DNA of 64,000 nt, from contig NC_003076.8 in NCBI RefSeq assembly GCF_000001735.4, forward strand, positions 4,650,001 to 4,714,000. Direction: 5' to 3'. This DNA comes from Arabidopsis thaliana. Lineage: Eukaryota; Streptophyta; Magnoliopsida; Brassicales; Brassicaceae. The notes under the pieces were generated by a model that was not told where the DNA came from, searched no databases, and worked only from the letters and a program-made list of their open reading frames with translations. A program made the translations under genes and the position numbers. Position 1 is the stretch's first letter. Every line of letters starts with the position of its first letter. Positions 13,029-24,514 of the stretch are shown one piece after another.

Positions 13029-14657
13029 TCATGTTTTTGATAATGTCTTAATATCAGAACTACTGAGGCGGGTAGGCACAAGCTTTACTGGCTCAACGAT
13101 AAATCCAGATTTCCGACATTCTTCTTCTAGAAGTTTGACCTGAGATGGCCCCTCAGGGCAGAAAACCACCACAGCTCCTCCGCTTCCAGTGAACTTTGCA
13201 GCTGCGCCGATCTTACGTGCCACTTCCACCATCTCTATGTTCATAGCTCCCAAACATTCATCTCCAAACATACTCCTAGAGAAAGAAAAAAGAATCTTGA
13301 ATTGTGTTTGCCTTTTATTTTGTTTTGAAGATTTTCTAATTTGTTACCTTCGAAGATCGAAGTTACGGTTCATGAGTTCCTTGAGGTTGGAGTAATCTTT
13401 CTTAAGCAATGCAGTTCGACCTTCTTCAGCTAATTTTGCAATTTCTGCCATTGATGATATTATAAACTCATCACCGTCTAACCACCTTCTACGAACCGTG
13501 CTATGTACCTGCATCATCAAACATAAACAATGCTCAGTGAGAAGGAAAGTAATAGAATCAGAAGCAGAGTAGTGAATAGCTCTCTAACCTTGCCAGAGTC
13601 ACTAGGATTCTCAGCATAGATGAGATGCAGAGGAGGAAGAAGATTGATATCCATTATAGTGTATATCCCATATCCAACTTTATCCATATGCTCTTTACTA
13701 AAATCCTGCAAAAGTAAAGAAGATCAAAACAGAGCAAAATCGATGAAAAATGAAAATTTCCATGTCAAAAAGAGTGGCAAAGATCATCCTCACCATGTGA
13801 ACAAGACCACCACCATAGACTTGAGCAACACGGTCTTGAAGACCAGCAACAATACCAAGTTCTTTCTCCGCATTAAGAATAAGGTTAGGTCGGACTTCGA
13901 TTCTGATTGATTGCCTGACATTGTAGAAGTCGAGAAGGCAGCTAAGAGCAGCAGATACAATTGCACTAGAACCTGAAAGCCCCGTCTGAAAAAAAACATC
14001 AAAACTATAGGCTTCAGTATAACATATATCAAAAACTGAATTCATAATTTACAACAAAATGAGTTTGTAACAAACCTGTCTTGGGATATTGGTATCATAA
14101 GAAAGAGTGAAGTTTTTGTCATGAAGTTGTATACCATTTTCTTTGCAATAGTTTCGGAATACTTTGCAAATCGCCATTAGTAACCTTACACCTCCATAGT
14201 ATCCATCATTTTCCAATCGATAAACCTAGAAAGAAAGACAATATTTCAGCTATTTAGCAATGATCAGTGAAAGACACAACACATACTTTGATAGATTCAT
14301 AAGCCACAAATCTTTCAATCAAAAGTTAAAAACCAATAAAAATACATTTCTAAACAAATGCAGCTAAGAGAAACAGTTCAATAGAGAAGAGAGAAACAAA
14401 TAATTTGGGAACAGAGCACATACGAGATTATCGAGAGAATCGAACTGGACAAGATCATGGAATGGATGAGGTTTGATCAAGAGATGATCAGATGGTTCGA
14501 GCTTAGCCCACGCCCAGAAATTACCAATGGTAAATGAAATCGTACGACCGAAGTAAACATCGCTAGGGTTTCCAAGAAACCCGATTCTAGCAAACGAGCG
14601 ATGCTCGAACACGCCATTATCTTTGCCAGAAATCGCCGGTTTAGGATTCGGATCCAT
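13029..14657 (-). CDS. GLCAK2: GHMP kinase, probable glucuronokinase 2
   Basis: Six exons on the minus strand: 14424-14657, 14076-14225, 13794-13985, 13589-13705, 13348-13508, 13029-13275, giving 366 residues. The GHMP phosphate-binding loop GLSGSSAIVSAAL starts at residue 130. The N-terminal substrate region reads ARIGFLGNPSDVYFGRTISF. The C-terminal GHMP motif is AAAKFTGSGGAVVVFC. The sequence matches the plant glucuronokinase family, which makes glucuronic acid 1-phosphate from D-glucuronate in the inositol oxygenation route to UDP-glucuronate for wall polysaccharides. I recognise it as the second Arabidopsis member (At5g14470; At3g01640 is the first). Substrate specificity is inferred. 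TGGGCC site II elements occur upstream near 14870-14895. Confidence 0.9.
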
Positions 14658-17600
14658 TTTTTTGAATTTACAATGTTTCTTAAGACTCTTTTGCCAATTT
14701 ATAGCTGATTTTAAACTTATCTTTAGACCCGTCGGATGACATTTACACGTCAGGTCTGGTGTCTGTTTTTTTCGTGTGACGTCAGGTCTGATGTCTGTTC
14801 AGTAAACAGTTAAGGTAGTTCTGTAATTTGAGAGTCTCGTTGACCAAAAGAAACAACAACAAAATTTAGTTGGGCCTAAACTGATAATTGGGCCTGTAAC
14901 AAATATATGGGTCTTTATGACGAAATTTAAATACTGTGTAAAAGCTGGACATCAACTCGGACACGAATAATCCAAATGAACTAACTAAACCGAAATTCAT
15001 CGACAACTTCATATCTTCAATTTAATCAAACTGAGCTATTCACATTAGGTTAAAATAGCCAATTAGTCTTTTAACCAAATCTCCAATCTAAACCAATAAC
15101 CTGAATACCTTGAGAGATTAGAGATAGTATGTACATATATTAAGTAAGTATTTCTCACATCTATATCTTAAGATTCAAAACATGTTAGAAAGAAAAAAGA
15201 ACAAAAGTTGGATGATTTCCCAACCAATTGGCTCTAACTCAAATATGAGAGTTATAAAAAGCAAGCACAACAGACAAAAGAATTGAAAAACCTTAAAAGG
15301 GACAAAACAGGTTATTACAAAACTGGTGGGTGTGATCGTTAACAAATTAAAAAACTGATGAACCAGGTTTTGCTCCTCGTGTACGCGTGTTTTATAGATA
15401 CGTATGATTTAACTAAATGAAGAGCGTTGGAAATTTAATCTAACTTTGTTGGGTCAACAAACACTCTATTCGAGTTCAGGGTCCAAGGTTGTTGGATCCA
15501 CAGTTCTTTTTGTTTTTAACCCTAGCTAACAATGTTTTTGGATAATTCATTTTTCCTCTATCCATGATTTAATAGATTAATAATAAGTACCGTATTTGCT
15601 GGGAAGTTTCATGTAATCTTTCTTCCTTTTTATTCTTCTTCCTCCATATTCATTTATTTGGGTTGACAAATTTTGGGTTGAAAGAAACAGGAAACAAACA
15701 ATAACACGTTGTATTTAATATAGTCAAATAACCAAAGGAGATATAATCAAATTTCAATGCATAATCATCTAGTTTCCAATACTTATATAATCAAATAGTT
15801 AGACCATAACAACCCTTTTTCAAAAAAGAAATTAAAGAGCATTTTGTATTAATGTTCTTCTTATATATATCACAACTCGCTAAACGTATTATTCGTGTTG
15901 TTGAAAGAACAAAATCTAACTAGTTGATAAATAGCATACATTTATAAAATTTCGATGGTAATTAAAAAGGATAAGAAAATGTAAAGAGATAGCTAGATAA
16001 GATACAAAAGTCCATTCATGTAAGTAGTTGCAAAAGTGAACATGGTCCTCCTTAGCATTCAAGCTTCATTAAAACAAAAAAAAAATGTATATTCGAATTA
16101 CTTGGATATTCAATTAAGCATATATTTTCTTTAAAAAACAAAAAAAAGTGTTTGAAAATAAATAGAACTAAAGAATAGGTCAAAGCAGTTCGCGTTAACA
16201 TACTGGTCGTTTCGTGAAACTCACAAACCTAAGTCCAATGCTTTGGGTTACATAGTGAGACCGGTTCCGTAGGTTTCAACTTGAGTATGCTTATTATTTA
16301 ATCAAAAGATGGAAATGTTATAAACTTATAATTATTCTGAAAAAGGTATGGTAAGAATTTGAAAAAAGCTTAAATTAAAAAAAAAAAAAAAGCAATCGAA
16401 TGATGATGACTTTTTAAGTTTATATTATTAGATGATGAAATAGCATGATAAAATCGTAATTTTTGAACATTGCCAGATTGGTAAAACATGCAAAACATTC
16501 TGTGAGCAATCAAAAGTTATATCATAGAAAAACTAAATTTATTTTTTTGTCAAGTTTAGGTTACCTAGATATTCATTCACTTAAACTCATGCGTACTTAA
16601 ATTATCACCACCTATTAATTATTTAAGATGAAATTTAATCATATAATAGATTAATAGTTTAACCTTTATATATATACCATCAAGTTTTGAAAATCGTAAT
16701 CTTCTATAGATCTGAGTTTTAATTAAATTAAAAGAATTAGGGTTGTTCCGATAATAGTACAACTCGGTCCCCTGGAACACGTAATATCTTGACTAGCTAG
16801 AGAATAGCGAAGACGAAGACCCAGTTCGAATTACTATTTATAATTGTTTGACATAGTTGGACATCAAATTGCTGTTAAATTAATATATTAGAAATTTAGA
16901 ACAGAGGCTTAGCTTTATTCATCTAATATTAAGAAAAATAAAGATTCTACATTGCCGGGAGTATGTAATATTGACTTGCTAGTTGCTAGAATAGAAAAGA
17001 CCAAATTCAAACATTTTTTTTTCTTTCGATATATGCCAATGTCCAATCTCATTAATATATTACATCACCAGAAAATAATAAAAATCAAATCAAGATAAAA
17101 AATTTTCGATATATCCGAGTAGCATATAATACTTTTACGTGGTAGATTATCAGAAAGCAGTATGAAAAATGTTATGATATTTTCACCAGAATAAAATAAA
17201 ATAAAAAGATATGATATAATTGGAAGTCAAATGTTAGTTTTTAAAAGTTATTGAAAAACGCGTGATAATTTTACTCGAACTTAAAAGTTTTTAATTATTT
17301 ATCTAAATGTCCAAACTTTATCACCTCAATAATTATATATAGATTTGGATATTGACTATATACATTTGTATATAATCTAATCTTTTAAAAAGTTAATAAA
17401 ATACTTGGATATGATTGAAATTCTTCCCACTTATAACCTTTAATCACCAATTGTATACGGCACTAATCATCTTACTGCTTATAAAACTTTAAATTTATTT
17501 TTCTTCACACAATGTGTTGGCAAATAAGTTTATTGACAGATCAGCAAGGTAAAAAAGCATTCTGACCGTAGGATCAATAACCAGACCCACTTATAGTAAC

Positions 17601-17983
17601 ATCCGAGGGATATGATTATTTTATTCCTTTTTAATAAGATATTCATTTATTTTTGTTAAAAGCTAATAACACTTTTTCTCCTTAATTAACTGTCAATAAA
17701 CTTAATTAATTTCCAGCAGTTTTGGGAATAGATATAAACCAAAAAGCATCAAACGGCTATAATTGGCGTTACAGTTTTCTTAAGAGGAGAAGGATTAGAT
17801 TTAAGCGAGATTTTTTCGGATATATATATTCTCTGTTTTTCTTTAATTAAATTGTTTCGTGTTTTTGTTTCGAGTTTTCTTCATAAAGTTTTGATTTTTG
17901 TCGGGCTTCGATTTTCGGGGTCCGAGATATTCTTCTTCTTCTTCGCGATAATTTCCCCCGAGAAAACTCTTCTGGGTAAAATC
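14658..17983. other. AT-rich gene-free spacer, 3.3 kb
   Basis: The longest stretch without a gene. The left edge holds the kinase promoter, with a short direct repeat of the GTCAGGTCTG core near 14751 and 14781. The right edge (17760-17983) is the leader of the glycosyltransferase gene. Between them I find AT-rich DNA, homopolymer runs and a diverged tandem repeat at 16771-17062. No coding frame above background, no transposase-like sequence, and no clean terminal repeats were seen by eye. Confidence 0.5.
16771..17062. repeat. Diverged direct repeat, two units of about 110-120 bp
   Basis: Unit A (16771-16890) and unit B (16954-17062) share an ordered string of short blocks: a GGA-N4-GTAATAT start, GCTAG, ATAG, AAGAC, TTC-A and a closing TTAATATATTA. 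Spacing is similar but indels are many, so the duplication is old or the similarity partly AT-driven. No function can be assigned. Confidence 0.4.
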
Positions 17984-19693
17984 ATGTCCGATGGATACTA
18001 TAGTTCTAAGAAGACAGACGATATCTGCGATGATGTTTGTGGACAGGTTCGTTCTGTCTCTCGTTTCCACAAATTTTCTCTAATTTCGTATTGAATCGGA
18101 TTTCGATTTTTGTTCATTGTTTCGTTTCGCATTAATGAAATCGATATTCTGATACCTTTGAAATTGGATGAGAATTCGTAGTAATGTGGTTTTAAATTTT
18201 TCCGATTTCTGATTGTTTGGTAATTTTCATAGGGTTTGTGTTCTTATTCTTATGTTATTGTCGGAATTTAAGGATTGAGAGGACGATTGGATTCTGTCTC
18301 GATTGTTTTTTTTTGTCTGAATATTTGAGGCGAATGTCTCCCAAAATTTCATGAACAATTTTAGGTTTTGTTTCATGATAATCTGGGATTTTCGATTGAA
18401 TTTGGTGTAATTTGTTTTAGGGTTACACTATACAAATACAATCTCTGTATAGCGTTACAAGGATTGTAATATTCTTTTCTCGATATTGGAATCTAATTTC
18501 AGATTTTTGGATTTACAATGGACTATTTTTGATTCTCTGATGTTGTGTGAAATTTTTCTGAGTATTTTCCTGGGTTGGTTTATGTTTGGCAGGATGGTTC
18601 TCGAGCAGCCAAGGCCTTCTCTAGGGTTAGATGTGTACTACGAGGATTTGATTTCAAGACATATATCTTCTTCTTCACCATTGTCCCTATTTTCATCTTT
18701 GGAGTCTATTTGCATGGTCAGAAGCTCACATATTTCTTGAGACCGCTTTGGGAATCTCCACCAAAGCCGTTTCAAACGCTACCCCATTACTACCATGAGA
18801 ACGCCTCCATGGCAACACTCTGCAGTCTTCATGGCTGGAAACACCGTGAATCTCCGAGAAGGGTCTTTGATGCTGTGTTGTTCAGCAATGAAGTTGATAT
18901 GCTTACTATCCGGTGGAAAGAGCTTTATCCTTACATAACACAGTTTGTGATCCTTGAATCAAACTCTACTTTCACTGGTTTGCCTAAACCTTTGGTTTTC
19001 AATGGGAATCGAGCGAAGTTCGAGTTTGCTGAGCCGAGGCTGAGTTATGGGAACATTGCAGGACGATTCAAGAAAGGAGAAAACCCGTTTGTGGAAGAAG
19101 CTTACCAGAGGATTGCATTGGATCAGCTGATCAGACTGGCTGGTATAGAAGAAGATGATCTGTTGATAATGTCTGATGTTGATGAGATTCCTAGCGCTCA
19201 TACCATCAATCTGCTTAGATGGTGCGATGGATACCCACCGATTCTTCATCTTCAGTTGAAAAACTACTTATACTCATTCGAGTACTTCGTTGACAACAAA
19301 AGCTGGAGAGCTTCTATTCATCAGTACAAGCCTGGGAAGACTCGATACGCTCATTTCCGTCAAGGCAACACTCTTTTAGCAGATTCTGGTTGGCATTGCA
19401 GTTTCTGTTTCAGGCACATCAGTGAGTTTATATTCAAGATGAAAGCGTACAGTCACAATGACCGGGTCAGATTCTCTCATTATCTAAACCCAAAAAGAAT
19501 ACAAGATGTGATCTGTAAAGGAACTGATCTGTTCGATATGCTTCCTGAAGAGTATACGTTCAGGGAAATCATCGGGAAACTAGGTCCAATCCCGCGGTCT
19601 TATTCCGCAGTTCATCTACCAGCTCATCTGATAGAAAAAGCTGAGAGTTACAAATACTTGTTACCTGGGAACTGCATAAGGGAAAGTGGCTGA
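17984..19693 (+). CDS. GT17-family glycosyltransferase (beta-1,4-N-acetylglucosaminyltransferase-like)
   Basis: Two exons, 17984-18046 and 18593-19693, giving 387 residues. The small first exon encodes a cytosolic tail of 21 residues. A membrane anchor follows at about 45-65 (FFFTIVPIFIFGVYL), so this is a type II Golgi protein. The GT17 fold has FVILESNSTFTGLPKP and the acidic metal-binding stretch MSDVDEIPS, with Asp216 and Asp218 as the DxD-like pair. YSFEYFVDNKSWRAS and GWHCSFCFRHI follow. Animal GT17 (MGAT3) adds bisecting GlcNAc to N-glycans. Plant members have no proven acceptor, so acceptor and linkage remain inference. I remember the locus as At5g14480. A long CT repeat lies about 260 bp past the stop. 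Confidence 0.9.
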
Positions 19694-19951
19694 TAAGGGT
19701 TTGTTCTTATCAGTCTTTGTAGTGTTAGGTAATTTGGTGGGGGAAACGGCTTATTATCAGTAGAGGGAGTGTGGAACAGAGAATGGTACAGTTTCTTGGG
19801 ACTCGAGGAAGAGTGATCTGATAAGTGGAGTCTCTGGTTTCAGCATTACCTCTCTTGAGGGTATATAACAACCTTGTCTGCTTATAATCTCATACTGACC
19901 CATATGTTCCAATGTGTTCCCAGAGCTTGTTTTGGGAAGTTTTGCTGGAAT

Positions 19952-20017
<66 letters not shown>

Positions 20018-20778
20018 CATCTATCTCTTTCTCTATTAACTTTCAAACTATTTTCATCATACTCTCGCTTTTAGACTGTACAATTTAGTGATTTCTTTAC
20101 ATTATTATCCTCTGAGATTCTTTGTAATCTTTATTTATTTTATTATTCCGCTTTCTATATTCCGTTTCATCAAACCATCACTTTCATTGAAGCTTAATGC
20201 CTAATACATTCACCAGATCCTTCATTGCAGCTTCCTATACATAAATTTTAGTAACTAAAAGAAAATCACTCGAGATCTGAAACCACTGAAACTGTATTGT
20301 CTACGTAAGCAACATAACCGCTATAGTAAACTGCTACTACAACGACAACAACAAAATACACGAAAGTTCGGAATTGCCGAATTGGTATGAATTGCGAAGA
20401 ACTAAAAGATCAAATATGGTTGTAAAAACTAGAAAGGGTTCCAAGGAAAATTGAAGTGATATTCATAAACAAATTACTTGGCCTCTCTGATCGATGACAG
20501 AAACAGAAGCCAATGTGGACAGATCATACTTTACTGGCTACTTTTATCTATTTACATTCCTGCTGCTGCGCCTTTGTTCTTATTGTTTTTCTCAAAATCT
20601 TTCTTGTTTCCTTTATCAGGGAAAACGCAAGAACACGCAATTTCTTGTCTTTAGCTTCAAAACCATCCCAACCAATTCATTAAGCTGTCCTCAGAAGCAA
20701 ACTGCAAAAGCCGCAAAAGATCTTAGTTTTAAGTTTCTCAATGATTTTCTAAATATATAAAGTAAGTGTGTGTGTGTT
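19694..20778. other. 3' region of GT17 gene and 3' region of NAC085
   Basis: Convergent interval of 1.1 kb holding the GT17 3' UTR and a CT microsatellite, then AT-rich DNA up to the NAC085 stop. An open plus-strand frame at 20494-20760 has no recognisable feature and I do not call it. Confidence 0.45.
19953..20012 (+). repeat. CT dinucleotide microsatellite, about 30 units
   Basis: An almost perfect run of CT from 19953 to 20012, followed by impure CT-rich sequence to about 20035. It lies downstream of the GT17 stop codon, probably in or just after its 3' UTR. Tracts this long are usually length-polymorphic between accessions. Confidence 0.95.
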
Positions 20779-22840
20779 TTATGTTCTCACGGAAAGTAAA
20801 TCAGGGAGAGTCCCTAATTCTGCATTCTCCAAATCTGAAACTGAAAAGTTTCCTGATCCGTAGTCAACATTTCCATGATTAGGAATCGACGAAGCTTCAA
20901 TTTTCTTGGACATTAAGTTATCTTCAATAACACTCACATTCCCTCCCACTTTAGCTATTTTGTCTGATGTCGAACCAGAAGAAGCTTCTTGAATGTTCTC
21001 CAGTCCCTGATTTTACCAGAAACATAAACATACACGCAACAAGAAGAACGTCATTGATACTTGCAGAGAAAGGAACTAACCTCGGCATATGAATCAAGAA
21101 CCATCTTAGAATCATCATCAAAAGCTATTTCATCCTCATCAACAGAAATCACAGGTCTAACTTGTGTAATAGTACTAGTTTTCGGTGTGCTAGGGCCACC
21201 TCGAACCCCAGAACTCTCACTCTCATCGATGGTTTTCTCCTGTTGCTTTGGTTGCTGATATGTGATCTTAGAGACAACATATTCCCCAATCTCGCCTTCT
21301 TCAGTTCCCAAATGGTACTGGTGCAAAACCCAGTTAGATTTCTCGGGTTTGAATCCCTTTCTCGCGCTCTTGTAGAGCACCATGATCTTCTTGCATCCCT
21401 TCTGGATTCCATTGAGCATCACCGGTTTGGTTTGACCAGTCTTGTGCCAGCGAACCGTATCATCCTTGAGACTAGTTGGTGTGATCCTTCTCCGCTTTCT
21501 CTGCCCATTTTGATATGCATGTGCCGTCTTGTTAAAGAAGAAGACACTAGTTCCATCTTTACTCACACCTACAAACATATTAATGAGTGATTAATTACTC
21601 AATATTAGCATCAAATTAACAGACGATTTGTCTTATTATTACCTGGAAGGTTTTGAGGGTGAGTGTAGTTGATACCAACATCTTGAGTGACTGAACATAT
21701 AAAGTCTTGGATAAGAAGATGTGGTTTTAAGCCATCAATACCACACTTAGCTTCCAAATGCTCAATCACTTCCTCATCGGTTGGCTCGAATTTCACACCT
21801 TTAGGAAGGCCTGGCCATGGAGTCAGTACCTGACAAAGCAAAATAAGAAAAATACTATCTCAGTATTCACATAAACAGGGCCATAAGCTCTAGTTACATG
21901 TGTTCTATATTTGTTACTTTACATTGCTGTTGTCGATGCGGTAAGAGCAGTTAAAGCAGTTGATATAAGCTCCGCAGTCTTTAATCTGCAGAGCTGAAGA
22001 CAGAGACGCATTCTTTACATTCCTTGAGATCCATGGGCCATCCACTATCCAAGTCCTGTGTAGAGTTTTCATCGGTTTAGTGTCAATAGCAAAGCTATAT
22101 ATACAAGGTTTAAGAAGACGGAGAAACATATTTGTGGTACTAGATTCAAGCGTTTCTTGTCAAAAACAGACAAAGATTTCAAGAATCACTAAAAATTTCT
22201 CTAGATGCTTAGGCTATGAATGGCAATAGTTCTCAAAATGAGTTTCAAGTTTTCAGTGTTTGGTTTTTGCTATAAATTCTAGTTCTTAAAAACCTTGAAG
22301 TTAAGTTGTTTAGATTCTGGTTTCTAACTAAGTGACTAAATCTTTTTTGGAACACTTGGCTTCTAAGATATGTTCTGGCTATATGTTTTCATGAACTTAA
22401 AGATAGAAAATTGATTTTTGGGGGTAAATGTAGATAGATAATATTTTTGTTTACAAAAAAAGAACTATCTGAGGAAAAAAAAAACCGAGGATTTTTTTTT
22501 TTTTTATTAGGGGTTTTTATTGGTTAAACTTTAAAACACTCAACAACTAATTTTTCTAACATTTAATGAATATAATTGTTCTGAAGGATGAAAAAATAGT
22601 TGAAATTTCGGATTTTAATTCATAATCCAGCATTAAAAAAGCAAATGTCTTTTCGAGATTTTGGAACAAAGATGAGGCTTTTCTGGTCTTTAACAATCAC
22701 AAAAGACAAAGGAAAAAAAAAACGATTGATATAGATTCATCGGAATAGGCAGAGAGTTTAAGTGAACTCAAATAAAGCAAATCTGGACTATGACAAAGAT
22801 CTTGACATTGGGTTTATGATATTCAAGCTTACCTTTCCAT
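20779..22840 (-). CDS. NAC085: SOG1-like NAC transcription factor
   Basis: Five coding exons on the minus strand: 22833-22840, 21923-22055, 21643-21829, 21081-21568, 20779-21006, giving 347 residues. The first coding exon is only 8 nt (ATGGAAAG). Splicing to 22055 yields MERTWIVDGPW, which aligns with the start of SOG1 and ANAC044, so I prefer it to the in-frame ATG at 22072. A Cys-rich N-terminal block (CFNCSYRIDNSNV) precedes the NAC domain. That domain has WPGLPKGVKFEPTDEE, VRWHKTGQTKPV and NWVLHQYHL. The C-terminal region is acidic and contains no SQ dipeptide, unlike SOG1 which is an ATM target. ANAC044 and ANAC085 are DNA-damage-induced, act downstream of SOG1 and promote G2 arrest and stem-cell death (published). 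I remember the locus as At5g14490. Confidence 0.9.
22355..22367. promoter_or_regulatory. Candidate SOG1 site CTT(N7)AAG in NAC085 first intron
   Basis: The sequence CTTGGCTTCTAAG fits the published SOG1 consensus CTT-N7-AAG exactly, a palindromic half-site pair. It sits inside the intron that separates the 8-nt first coding exon from exon 2. The motif is expected by chance about once in 4 kb, so one hit alone is weak; a second lies at 23216-23228. Confidence 0.4.
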
Positions 22841-23215
22841 GACCTAATGACCTATAAACCAAGACCAAAGAACGACCGAGAAAGAAAGAAAGAGAGAGAG
22901 AAAACGTTTCTCCAACAGGCTAAGTAAGTAAAAAAGACCGAGAGAGCAGAGAGAAAAAAAGGTCGAGACTTTGGAGAGAGAAGTAGTATTATACGTGTGT
23001 GTTGATGAGCGGGAAATAGAGGTTCGTTTGCTTCCGAACCTAAGCTTCGAGCAAAGCTTCTCAAGAACACAACTGGCTAACGTTAGGCTCGGAGTATGTA
23101 TCTTTGTGTTGACTTAGCTTGACTAGACTTTGGTCTGGATACGAACCTGAGATATGTAAGGATATTTTTCAATGCCGAAGCAGTGGAGAGCTTCGGAATT
23201 CGAGCCTAAATGGGA

Positions 23216-23228
23216 CTTCGTAAATAAG
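23216..23228. promoter_or_regulatory. Candidate SOG1 site CTT(N7)AAG in NAC085 promoter
   Basis: CTTCGTAAATAAG matches CTT-N7-AAG and lies about 380 bp upstream of the NAC085 start codon, roughly where the promoter should be. NAC085 is a reported direct target of SOG1 after DNA damage, which makes this hit plausible. It was found by eye only. Confidence 0.5.
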
Positions 23229-23899
23229 TGGTTTTAGTAGGGCCAGGCATACCTTGATCACCAAGCCAGAAAATAACCTTATTTTAATCTTTAGTTTTTA
23301 CCCCTTTTGTTGTTTACCTGATTAGACACAGTACTTATTTCAGGAAATGACCGTGACTGTTGTCTGTTGATATAAATAGTAAGAATAAAAATGACAATTT
23401 TGCGAAACTTTATAAACAGTAGGAGAGCTTTCACCCTGCTCAGGTAAATTTATCTAATCGCCTCCAATCTCCATTATAGATACAAATAAATCACTTGGTT
23501 GTCAAGCAAAAAAAAGATACATATGCTTTAGGCAGAGTAAATAAATACTCGCTTATATCCTTATCTTGTAAAGTTGTAATAGAAAAAGATGGATTAAAGT
23601 AAGATTTGATGACCTTTTTCAATTATAAATATTTCTAGAAGCCGATTAATTCTTTTTTTGCAATATCTTTATAATTTTTTTGTTGGAATTATTATATTTA
23701 AAAGGAAAAACTAATTTAAAAGCATACGAATATGTAAACAATTTATAAGACAAAATATATATACGTGTTAATACAGTCCTCTACAATATTTAGAAGATAT
23801 AAATTGATTATTGACTAAAGATTACAGGCTTACAACTATTTGTCACTTGCGTGTCCAATATTAGTTATATATTTATTGCATACGAAAACAAACAAAAAT

Positions 23900-23971
23900 G
23901 TCGTTGTAGTATAGTGGTAAGTATTCCCGCCTGTCACGCGGGTGACCCGGGTTCGATCCCCGGCAACGGCG
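23900..23971 (+). tRNA. tRNA-Asp (GTC)
   Basis: A 72-nt cloverleaf without an intron. The acceptor stem pairs GTCGTTG (23900-23906) with CAACGGC (23964-23970), with one T-G pair and discriminator G at 23971. Anticodon GTC lies at 23933-23935. The B box GGTTCGATCCC is intact at 23950-23960. A run of four T at 23979-23982 gives the Pol III terminator, and a CAA-rich stretch upstream matches plant tRNA leaders. CCA is not encoded, as expected for a nuclear gene. Confidence 0.98.
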
Positions 23972-24235
23972 ATTATCCTTTTAACCTTATTTCATATTTT
24001 ACGTGGGCTTTGTAAGAAGATTAAGAATCCGCGAGCCTTCTTTCTTAGGCCCATATCGTTTTGGGGAATCCCTACAAGGTGCCTAATTTATCGTTTCTGA
24101 AGAATACAAGTAATCTATGTTCATGAAGATTCAAGAGAACGATTGAGTGACTAATGGCGAGTTTGATCGCTTGAAAATCAAATGCAGAAGAAGAGTTGTT
24201 GACCGTCACACACAGAAGTCAGAAGACAGAATGAT

Positions 24236-24514
24236 CATGAAGAAGACGATTCAATATAAGACTCATGTTTCCGGGTGAACCATAATACATATTAATAAGT
24301 CCCTGACCGCCACACAGAAGGCAACGTTACAAAATACTACATTTGCCTATCTTTCTGTGTGCCTGTCAGAAACTCACAAAGGGCAATAGCTCCAAACAAA
24401 ATCATATCATATCAGATTTGTTTGGGCATCAATCGCTTTATCCATGAAGACGATCAAAATATAAGACTGATGATGTTTCCAAGTTTGATTTCATATATAT
24501 TATCAGTAATCCCC
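24236..24514. repeat. Direct repeat of 72 bp at the 3' end of the epimerase gene
   Basis: Copy 1 at 24236-24307 and copy 2 at 24443-24514 both start with CATGAAGA and share GACGAT, AATATAAGACT, GATG/CATG-TTTCC and a final AAT-CCC. Both are 72 bp long. Copy 2 overlaps the last codons of the epimerase gene (stop at 24503-24505), so copy 1 may be an old partial duplicate of that gene end. Confidence 0.45.

Larger units (their letters stand above)
23100..24502. other. Spacer between NAC085 promoter and epimerase 3' end
   Basis: Contains the NAC085 promoter, the tRNA-Asp gene and, at its right side, one copy of a short direct repeat shared with the epimerase 3' end. The remainder is AT-rich and I see no other gene. 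Confidence 0.45.

Noticed and set aside
14658-17983. Possible transposable element in the spacer
   Set aside because: No terminal repeats, transposase or reverse-transcriptase-like coding found; only AT-rich sequence and a diverged repeat.
20494-20760. Plus-strand frame of 88 residues
   Set aside because: Lies in the 3' region of NAC085. Hydrophobic, T-rich composition and no promoter or conserved motif.
22072-22129. Alternative NAC085 starts in the open frame before exon 2
   Set aside because: A good acceptor at 22056 and the SOG1-like N-terminus from the 8-nt exon fit better.
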